From assembly GCA_027008885.1 (NCBI GenBank), contig JALVDQ010000306.1:1-9262 (forward strand): a stretch of 9,262 nt of DNA. Reading direction: 5' to 3'. Below, in pieces: positions 1 through 5,900 of the stretch; the stretch's first letter is position 1, and each line of letters starts with the position of its first letter. Origin of the DNA: Thiotrichaceae bacterium. Its GTDB lineage: Bacteria; Pseudomonadota; Gammaproteobacteria; Thiotrichales; Thiotrichaceae. The notes under the pieces are model-generated. The model made no database searches and had not been told where the DNA came from. It worked only from the letters and a program-made list of their open reading frames with translations. The position numbers and the translations under genes are program-made.

Positions 1-22
1 GATATTTTTATCTTTATTCGCC

Positions 23-41
23 TTCCCACGGGCGTGGGGAA
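23..41. repeat. Small GC-rich palindrome near window edge
   Basis: CCCAC (25-29) pairs with GTGGG (34-38) around a GGGC loop, and flanking TT/AA extends the stem imperfectly. The shape recalls the stem of a type I-E CRISPR repeat, but only one copy is visible, so it is recorded as a hairpin and not as an array. Confidence 0.4.
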
Positions 42-50
42 TGTAGTAGT

Positions 51-100
51 TTGCAGGGTCGGTGTAGCCTTGCGAAATCGACCATAATCGAGGCTTACAA
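51..100. repeat. REP-like intergenic repeat, left copy
   Basis: The stretch contains GGTCG (57-61) pairing with CGACC (79-83). Its core, AGGGTCGGTGTAGCC, matches AGGGTTGGTGTAGCC at 8962-8976 with one difference, in the same orientation. The outer ends TTGC and the final ACAA are loosely complementary. It appears to be a member of a dispersed family of short palindromic intergenic repeats also present beyond the macroglobulin gene. Function is unknown. Exact borders are uncertain because only two diverged copies are visible. Confidence 0.5.
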
Positions 101-102
101 TC

Positions 103-165
103 AAAAATATGTAAAAAACAGGGGGGATGGGTTGCAGAAGACAGAAGACTGAGGACAGAAGACAG
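103..165 (+). repeat. Composite repeat, copy L1
   Basis: First of four copies in the window. It reads AAAAATATGTAAAAAACAG, then a run of six G, then ATGGGT, then four heptamers: AGAAGAC, AGAAGAC, TGAGGAC, AGAAGAC (136-163). A second copy in the same orientation starts about 157 bp further on. Two inverted copies lie near 9034-9100 and 9183-9262. G-run length and heptamer number vary between copies, which is the pattern expected from replication slippage. No coding potential is evident. Confidence 0.8.
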
Positions 166-176
166 GGGGCAGTTTT

Positions 177-203
177 GTAGGGTTAGCCTGAGCGTAACCC
201 GAC
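177..203. repeat. REP-like hairpin between composite repeats
   Basis: GGGTTA (180-185) and TAACCC (195-200) form a perfect 6-bp stem around GCCTGAGCG, and an inner GC/GC pair can extend it with one bulged base. The reverse strand reads GTCGGGTTACGCTCAGG, the style of short palindromic repeat common between genes in many proteobacteria. It lies between composite copies L1 and L2. It could stabilise or end the diguanylate cyclase transcript, which would read through it on the minus strand, but no T-run follows. Confidence 0.6.
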
Positions 204-209
204 AAGAGT

Positions 210-302
210 ATGGCACATTGTTTAACATCGCTCCTGTGCTTCGTTCCTTAAACACTAAAAAAATATGTAAAAAAACAGGGGGATGGGTTATCAGAAGACA
301 GG
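210..302 (+). repeat. Composite repeat, copy L2, with upstream block
   Basis: The block ATGGCACATTGTTTAA (210-225) matches the reverse complement of 9136-9151 at 15 of 16 positions, so the repeat unit is longer than its G-run core. It is followed by an A-rich tract, AAATATGT, a run of five G (278-282), ATGGGT and a single heptamer AGAAGAC (293-299). The copy ends within a few bases of the diguanylate cyclase stop codon (304-306, minus strand). The spacing between the L1 and L2 cores is about 157 bp, close to the 162 bp between the two right-hand copies. Confidence 0.75.
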
Positions 303-303
303 C

Positions 304-2136
304 TCAGCTTCCTGAACGTAGCTTTTTTTGCCTTGATTTTTTTTGTTTCTTTAACTGCTTAAGTTTATTGATTTTAGGCTGTTTTTCTTTTTTTAGCTTA
401 TTCAGCTCAATTAATTTGGCTTTTTCAAAGGAATAGGCTGAAACATGATTTCGACCCTGTTCTTTTGATACATACATCGCTTCATCAGCAAATTTCAAGA
501 GTTGCGTAAGGGTTATTTTGCCATCAATTTTTGCATTGACGGTACCGATGGACAAGCTTAGATTAACCTGGGTTCCTTCCCAGAAAATAGGTGTTGTTTC
601 AACGGTTCTACGCAAGTTTTCGGCAATTTTGGCGAGTGCCCTGGAATCACAGTTATCAATATAAATAACAAATTCGTCACCGCCAAGTCGAGCGGGCAAG
701 TCTACTTTGCGAGTACATTGACGCATTAGTCTGGCGATATGTACGAGTGCCATATCGCCTGCTTCATGCCCGTATTCATCATTGATGAATTTGAATTTGT
801 CTACATCTATTAAAATAATACTGGCTCTTTGTCCAATCTTGTTTTTCAGCTTTTTCTCTACGCTGTCTTCAAAGAAACGCCGGTTTGCTATTTTTGTTAA
901 ATGATCTTTGCTGCTAATGGAATAAAGGTATCTGTTTGTAGCTCGTAGTTTGGCTGTGGCTTTTGCAATATCTTCTTCAAGTGAGTAGTTAAGTTTTTTA
1001 ACTTCTTTGTTTGTTTGCTGAAGACGTGCAACCAGCGATGAAATAGCTGTCCATAATTTGCATATTTCCGCAGGGCTGTTTTTGGGTATTGCGCCAAGAT
1101 TAAAGGTATCTGAACGTATATCTGCCTCTTGTGATTTAGTCACCAGTGAATTTATTGGGCGGGTTATCTGACGGGTGAGCAAGTAGGCAATAATCAATGC
1201 GAATACAATTCCCAGTACCAGCCATTTGAGGATGGTTATCATAACCTTGTCCATAGGTGAGTCTATTGCCAGTTTGGGTTGCGCAATAATAACTCCCCAG
1301 TCAAGTTTATCGATCAGGGTGTAGCCTGCGTCAATATACTCTTTCTGTTTTCCAAGAATTGCTGTTTTGAAGCGTTTTGCACCTGCCTGTTCACTGCGAA
1401 GTTTTTGTACGATTTTTGTTTTTGACAGCTTGTATATATTGTCTACCCATTTTTGCCTGGGATGGGCAACAACTTGCCCTCTTGAGTCAACAATAATACA
1501 ACGTTCCTTGCTGCTGGCATTAATTTTTTCACAAATAGAATTGAGGTAGTCCAGTTTTAGCTCTGCGTAGAGTATTCCTCTTTTATTGTATTTTTTGTCA
1601 TAAATATAGGTTTTTACCAGAACCACGGGACGCTTTGATATGGTACTCCTGAATACGGGTGAAATGGTGCTAATGGTATGGTGGCGGTTGCCAAAACTCA
1701 GATATTTAAGGTAAGGTTCTTCTATGACCTTGTTTTTGTTTTGAACTGGTGGCTTGTAAGCATCCCTGACTGAAATTACCTTGGAATAATCATCGAGGGA
1801 CAAATAAGAGCCAACCACTACATTTCCTGAGTTTCTGACAAATCCATCCAGATAGCTTTGAATTGTTTCCTGATCTTCAATATCTGTGATATTGATGGTA
1901 TTGGCAAAAATCTGGGCTGATTTTTGAAAATCCAGAAAGTATAGATTAATCGATTCTTCAATACTTTTGGCAATGAGTAAATGTTTTTCACGTACTTCCT
2001 GTCTTACGCTTCCCCATGATTCCTCGGGCAGACTGATCGCCAGAAAACCAAGCGGAAACAGCAGCACGAAGACAAAGCTTGCCATAACTAGCCGGGTAAT
2101 TGACTGGTTGAAGTAATTGTGAACTGCTTTAAACAT
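304..2136 (-). CDS. Membrane diguanylate cyclase: Cache-like sensor, HAMP, GGDEF
   Basis: This 610-aa protein is predicted to make cyclic di-GMP from two GTP at the inner membrane in response to a periplasmic signal. Visible layout: a short N-terminal tail, a membrane helix at about 15-36, a periplasmic region at about 37-297 that looks like a double-Cache sensor (including IIVDSRGQVVAHPRQKW near 214-230), a second membrane helix at about 298-320, HAMP at about 318-375, a coiled linker, and GGDEF at about 410-567. The active-site GGDEF is intact at 485-489. The metal-binding aspartate is likely D444. The inhibitory I-site RKVD (476-479) has the required five-residue spacing, so product inhibition is expected. 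No EAL domain is present. A lysine-rich tail of about 40 residues follows the catalytic domain and contains A7 and A8 tracts in the coding strand. ATG is the start; no strong Shine-Dalgarno is visible before it. The ligand cannot be inferred. Confidence 0.95.
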   Translation of the reverse strand: MFKAVHNYFNQSITRLVMASFVFVLLFPLGFLAISLPEESWGSVRQEVREKHLLIAKSIEESINLYFLDFQKSAQIFANTINITDIEDQETIQSYLDGFVRNSGNVVVGSYLSLDDYSKVISVRDAYKPPVQNKNKVIEEPYLKYLSFGNRHHTISTISPVFRSTISKRPVVLVKTYIYDKKYNKRGILYAELKLDYLNSICEKINASSKERCIIVDSRGQVVAHPRQKWVDNIYKLSKTKIVQKLRSEQAGAKRFKTAILGKQKEYIDAGYTLIDKLDWGVIIAQPKLAIDSPMDKVMITILKWLVLGIVFALIIAYLLTRQITRPINSLVTKSQEADIRSDTFNLGAIPKNSPAEICKLWTAISSLVARLQQTNKEVKKLNYSLEEDIAKATAKLRATNRYLYSISSKDHLTKIANRRFFEDSVEKKLKNKIGQRASIILIDVDKFKFINDEYGHEAGDMALVHIARLMRQCTRKVDLPARLGGDEFVIYIDNCDSRALAKIAENLRRTVETTPIFWEGTQVNLSLSIGTVNAKIDGKITLTQLLKFADEAMYVSKEQGRNHVSAYSFEKAKLIELNKLKKEKQPKINKLKQLKKQKKSRQKKLRSGS

Positions 2137-2164
2137 TCGTTATTATTATTATTTTTAAATTGCA

Positions 2165-2192
2165 ATGTTAAGCGAAACGGGCAATCTGGCAA
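2165..2192 (-). promoter_or_regulatory. Candidate sigma70 promoter for the diguanylate cyclase
   Basis: On the minus strand TTGCCA (2192-2187) is followed after 16 bp by TAACAT (2170-2165), matching the -35 and -10 consensus at five and four positions. The predicted start is near 2158, giving a leader of about 22 nt. It lies between the terminator at 2231-2258 and the cyclase start, where a promoter is needed if that terminator works. The match is modest and the call is an inference. Confidence 0.4.
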
Positions 2193-2230
2193 ACGTAATT
2201 CGGATAAAAGGTTGTAAAAGTGGCAGACAC

Positions 2231-2258
2231 AAAAACGCCCCTGAAAAGGGGCGTTTTT
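2231..2258 (-). terminator. Rho-independent terminator after the 64-aa gene
   Basis: AAAAACGCCCCT (2231-2242) and AGGGGCGTTTTT (2247-2258) form a perfect 12-bp stem around a GAAA loop. On the minus strand a T-run closes the stem, 66 bp beyond the stop of the 64-aa gene. The symmetry also gives a T-run on the plus strand, so it can act in both directions. It should insulate the diguanylate cyclase from read-through of the small gene. Confidence 0.9.
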
Positions 2259-2323
2259 GCTGAATGTGTTTTTACAGACAGATACTGATACCGTGTCAGT
2301 ACTGGATTAGTATCGGAGTGATA

Positions 2324-2518
2324 CTATTTTATCCACTTTTTGTATCCATCCATGTTATGCGCAGCACCATCGGCGTAGCCTGCTTCATAGGCTTCGGTAA
2401 CACGCTGCTCTTCGCGTTCTGGATTGACCAGATAACCACCTTGCCAGCCTTGCAGATACTCTTCATCAACACCTGCTTTTTCCATTGTTACTACTGCTTC
2501 GTAATATTCTTGATTCAT
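2324..2518 (-). CDS. Small acidic conserved-looking protein of unknown function (64 aa)
   Basis: I do not recognise a characterised family. The protein is soluble, acidic and rich in Tyr, Gly and Glu, with no signal peptide, membrane helix or cysteine. Two similar motifs of the form Y-x-x-G-[WY]-x-x-G occur: YLQGWQGG (21-28) and YEAGYADG (44-51), separated by a charged segment with NPEREEQRV (32-40). That suggests a compact two-helix repeat protein. The motif loosely recalls ribosome modulation factor, which also has GY/GW helices, but no clear alignment is seen. Support for a real gene: ATG start, a good Shine-Dalgarno (AGAGGACA about 9 nt upstream), a strong terminator 66 bp after the stop, and a candidate promoter with a CRP-type site upstream. 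It is expressed divergently from the macroglobulin gene. Confidence 0.8.
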   Translation of the reverse strand: MNQEYYEAVVTMEKAGVDEEYLQGWQGGYLVNPEREEQRVTEAYEAGYADGAAHNMDGYKKWIK

Positions 2519-2575
2519 GCCTTGTCCTCTATATACATGTGTAATTAGTTTTACAGACTATCATTAGTTGCGGAG

Positions 2576-2604
2576 AGTATACTTGAGTTGCAGTAGTTCT
2601 GAAT
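2576..2604 (-). promoter_or_regulatory. Candidate minus-strand promoter for the 64-aa gene
   Basis: TATACT on the minus strand (2581-2576) matches the -10 consensus at five of six positions. The hexamer 17 bp upstream, ATTCAG (2604-2599), is a poor -35, as expected for an activator-dependent promoter. The predicted start is near 2569, giving a leader of about 51 nt. The CRP-type site at 2624-2639 would be centred at about -62, close to the class I position of -61.5. This is inferred from spacing and hexamer match only. Confidence 0.4.
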
Positions 2605-2623
2605 ATCCCCATAGGGGTAAAAT

Positions 2624-2639
2624 TGTGAAGTTATTCACA
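2624..2639. promoter_or_regulatory. CRP/Vfr-type operator, TGTGA-N6-TCACA
   Basis: Both half-sites match the CRP consensus exactly with six bases between them. The symmetry extends to TTGTGAA-GTTA-TTCACAA (2623-2640), and A/T-rich flanks also fit the consensus. FNR sites (TTGAT-N4-ATCAA) do not fit. The centre is at 2631.5, which is 41.5 bp upstream of the start predicted by the extended -10 on the plus strand and about 62 bp upstream of the minus-strand start. This is an arrangement that could activate both divergent genes. Binding by CRP, Vfr or a relative is inferred. Confidence 0.75.
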
Positions 2640-2657
2640 AATAAAGATAAAATGAAC

Positions 2658-2673
2658 TGCTATAATTGGTCCA
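2658..2673 (+). promoter_or_regulatory. Extended -10 promoter driving the macroglobulin gene
   Basis: TGCTATAAT (2658-2666) is a perfect TATAAT with the TGn extension. The predicted start is A2673. The -35 position (CAAATA, 2638-2643) is poor and overlaps the CRP-type operator, the usual class II architecture. The transcript would have a leader of about 265 nt and would include the whole MITE-like element before the macroglobulin start codon. Confidence 0.7.
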
Positions 2674-2681
2674 TATACTAC

Positions 2682-2890
2682 TCAAGTTTCGGAGTTCAAA
2701 AACAGCATAGAAACCTGATTCCATTCACTCAGTTTAAGTAACGCAGAGAGTCGCAGGGTTTTTCGCAGAGAACCACGGAGTTAACATTATAAAAATGTAT
2801 CAAATAAAGAGTGTGCAAACGAAGGAGGTGTAAATTGTTTTCCTTCTTTACAATCTCTGCGTAACGATAGATTTGAACTCCGAAACTTGA
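2682..2890. mobile_element. MITE-like element, 209 bp, with perfect 19-bp terminal inverted repeats
   Basis: TCAAGTTTCGGAGTTCAAA (2682-2700) is the exact reverse complement of TTTGAACTCCGAAACTTGA (2872-2890). A nested second inverted repeat, ACGCAGAGA (2741-2749) and TCTCTGCGT (2854-2862), lies inside. The left half also carries repeated CGCAG-type words. No coding gene fits inside, so it would be non-autonomous. No obvious target-site duplication is seen next to the ends, so insertion by a transposase is inferred from the terminal repeats alone. It could alternatively be a large structured intergenic repeat. It occupies most of the predicted leader of the macroglobulin mRNA. Confidence 0.7.
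2821..2846 (+). other. Perfect Shine-Dalgarno in a hairpin inside the MITE-like element
   Basis: AAGGAGGTG (2822-2830) is a near-full complement to the 16S rRNA tail, but no substantial gene follows. The only close frame is a 9-codon TTG frame (2835-2864). GAAGGA (2821-2826) pairs with TCCTTC (2841-2846), which would partly bury the site in a hairpin. It may be chance or a relic of a coding sequence in a parent element. Confidence 0.35.
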
Positions 2891-2923
2891 AAATAATATT
2901 ACTCTAACTGTGTCTTAAAGACT

Positions 2924-2940
2924 AAAAGGAATTAGCCTTG
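2924..2940 (+). promoter_or_regulatory. Ribosome binding site selecting a TTG start
   Basis: AAAAGGA (2924-2930) lies 7 nt before TTG (2938-2940), ideal spacing. The next in-frame ATG (2959-2961) has no Shine-Dalgarno upstream, so TTG is preferred, although starting at the ATG would still leave a complete lipoprotein signal peptide. Confidence 0.65.
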
Positions 2941-5900
2941 AAATTACCAGAATATACAATGTCACGATTTTTGTTTACGTTATTATGCCTGATTTCGTTC
3001 TTCCTGGCAGGATGCAACACAGGGAAAGCGGATACTCAGGATAATAATCAATCCATAACACAATCCGAACAAAATCAATCGTCTGCGGAAAATACCGCGG
3101 AAAACACTAAAAATACTGAACCTGCCGCCCAGAATGAATCGGCATTTAGCTGGTTAAAACTGAGTGGCTGGCATACTCAGGGTATCGTATCCAGGGATGC
3201 TCCAATCCGGATTATTTTTAACCGTGAGGTCGTCGATGCTTCTCAGGTCGGCAAGGATGCCAGCAAGGTAATGTATATCTCTCCTTCAATAAAGGGAAAG
3301 CCCATTTTCAAAAGCCAGTCAGAAATTGTCTGGGAACCTGAAGAGAGTTTACAGGCAGGAACCGAGTATAAGGTAAGCATTAAGCCAGCAGGCTTAAAAG
3401 ATGTCCCTGAAAAAACATCACCGTTCCAGTTTTCATTTCATGTGATTCCTCTGGAATACGAAGTAAAAACTTTTGGTCTGGCACCCCAGCCAGGCAGCGA
3501 TAATAAAATGGTGTTAAAAGGGCAGCTATTAGTGTCTGACCGGGTTCCGGCTGATGCTGTTGAAAAAGTCCTGAAGGTAAGTCAGCAAGGCAATGCTTTG
3601 CCAATTCAATGGAAGCATGGCATAAAAGGTAAAAAACACAGTTTTATTGTCAGTGATATTGTCCGTGAGACATTTACAACGGATCTGAAACTGGACTGGG
3701 ATGGCAGCGCCATTCACATCGATTCAAAAGGACATCAGGAGATTAATGTACCTGCCTTGAACGAGTTTAAAATGACTAATATTCAGGTGGTTCACAGTGC
3801 TAACAGCAATCCTTATGTGCAGGTTCTTTTTTCTGACAAGCTGGATTCCCGTCAGGATATCAAGGGACTGGTGCAACTGACAAAAAATAAATACAAGGTG
3901 CGTATAGACGGCAATGCCATCAATATTTATCCAAACAAAAATTTATCAGGCAGTTTTAAGGTGCGTATCAGCAAGGGGATAAAATCTGCGACGGGTAAAA
4001 TTCTGGCTGATGATATTCAAGAAGAAGTGGTCTTCGATGATCTGAAACCACAGGTTCGTTTTGTCGGGAATGGCTCCATTTTGCCAGAAAATTCTACCCT
4101 GGAAATCCCTTTTGAAGCCGTTGGGGTGAATGCCATCGAAGTTACTGCATTTGAAATATATCCTGACAATATGGGGCAGTTTTTGCAGGTCAATCGCCTT
4201 TCAGGCGGCGTAGAAACTGGACGAACAGGACGTTATTTGTGGCGCAAAACGATACCCCTGACTCCAGCTAATACGAATAAATGGAACCGCTATTCATTTA
4301 ACGTCACTGAGCTGATGAAAAAATTTCATGGTGGTTTGTTGCGCCTGACCTTAACTATCAGGCGGCGTCATTCAACTTATAGCTGTCCGGCTGGAACCGC
4401 ACCTGCTGAAACAAAACCTGTGTTGCTCAGAGACATGGAAGATAATGATGTAAGGGAGCCGAGTGGCTGGGATGGTATCAGCGAGTATGTCGAAGAGTCC
4501 AATGACTATGATTATGACTGGGATCAACGCAATGACCCCTGTACTGATTCCTATTACACATTTCATAGCGATAAAACCAGGGTAAGCCAGAATTTTATTG
4601 CCACCAATATTGGTCTGATTGCAAAGCAGGATGCCAAAGGCAACCTGAAAATCATATCAACCGATTTACGAACTGCTGAACCACTAACAGGAGTTGAACT
4701 TGAAGTCAGAAACTTTCAGGGACAGGTTCTCGCCAGGGCAAAGTCTGATGGTTCTGGTTTTGCCAGTATCGAACTCTCCAAAACCCCCTTTTTACTGGTT
4801 GCAAAAAAGTTTGATGACACAGCCTATCTCAAGCTAAATGCGAAGACTGCATTATCAGTGAGTCACTTTGATGTTGGTGGTCAAAAGGTTAAAAAAGGCA
4901 TCAAGGGGATTATTTATGGTGAACGCGGAGTGTGGCGTCCGGGTGATAATATTTACCTGACATTTGTGATGCAGGACAAAACCGGAAAGTTGCCGGAAAA
5001 ACACCCGGTTACAATGAAATTAATAGATCCTCAGGGACGTGTGGTCGATAGCAAAACCAGTATTGATTCGGTGGGTGGTTTTTATGCATTCAAGTTTAAA
5101 ACCAGTGAAAAAGCCGAAACAGGTCGCTGGATGGCAAAGGCTCTGTTAGGTGGAAGTACCTTTAGTAAAAGCCTGACGATTGAAACAGTGCGTCCAAACC
5201 GTCTTAAAATCGAGTTAAGTTTTGATACCGATATTGACCCGCAGAGCAAACAGCCCGTGCTTTATGGCAATGCCGGAGCGATCAGTGGCACCCTGTTCTC
5301 CCAGTGGTTACATGGTGCTACAGCAAGTGGTCTGAAAGCGGATATTTCGGTTCGTTTCAAACAGAAAAAAACAAAATTTGGGCGCTTTGCAGATTACGTC
5401 TTTGATGATCCCTCGCGCCATTTAAGCAGCGAGGAAACCAAAGTGCTGGAAGGTCGTCTGGATAATAAAGGCTATCTGAAATTTAAAAAGAATATCCAGC
5501 CAGAGGGAAAACCAGCTGGAATGCTGGCGGCGCACTTTACCTCACGAGTCTTTGAGAAAGGTGGCGCATTTAGCATCAGCAGTCAAACGGTGGATTATCA
5601 CCCCTATTCAAATTATGTGGGTATCAAGCTCCCCAGGGGCGATGCAGTCAGGGGCATGCTGCTTACCGACAAGACTCATACCGTCTCTATTGCCAGTGTC
5701 AGTGCAAAAGGTGAGCCAGTCTCGTTAAATAATGTAAAGGTCAGTCTGTATAAAATTGGCTGGAAATGGTGGTGGGACAAATCTGCCGATTCACTGGCTG
5801 AGTACATTGACGGTGAGTATCGTAATCTACTCCAGGAATCAAGCATAAAAACAGTTAACGGTTCAGGAAGCTGGAATTTTGAAATAAAATATCCGGACTG

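Noticed and set aside
136..163. Heptamer array as a CRISPR array
   Set aside because: Units are 7 bp, directly adjacent and without spacers, so they form a minisatellite.
218..436. Plus-strand open frame of 72 codons over the left repeat and cyclase tail
   Set aside because: It overlaps repeat L2 and the 3' end of the cyclase on the other strand. Its Phe/Leu-rich product is the complement of the Lys-rich tail, and no ribosome binding site is visible.
2324..2518. Assignment of the small protein as ribosome modulation factor (Rmf)
   Set aside because: Only a general Gly-aromatic helix pattern is shared. The order of motifs and the acidic charge differ from the basic Rmf, so no symbol is given.
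2264..2548. Plus-strand open frame of 94 codons opposite the 64-aa gene
   Set aside because: The minus-strand gene has the Shine-Dalgarno, composition and terminator expected of a gene. The plus frame is a hydrophobic complement without these signals.
2607..2617. CCCC-ATA-GGGG palindrome as a terminator or operator
   Set aside because: The stem is only 4 bp with no T-run, and it matches no operator I recognise.
2624..2639. Palindrome as an FNR site
   Set aside because: Half-sites are TGTGA/TCACA with a 6-bp gap, matching CRP; FNR needs TTGAT/ATCAA with a 4-bp gap.
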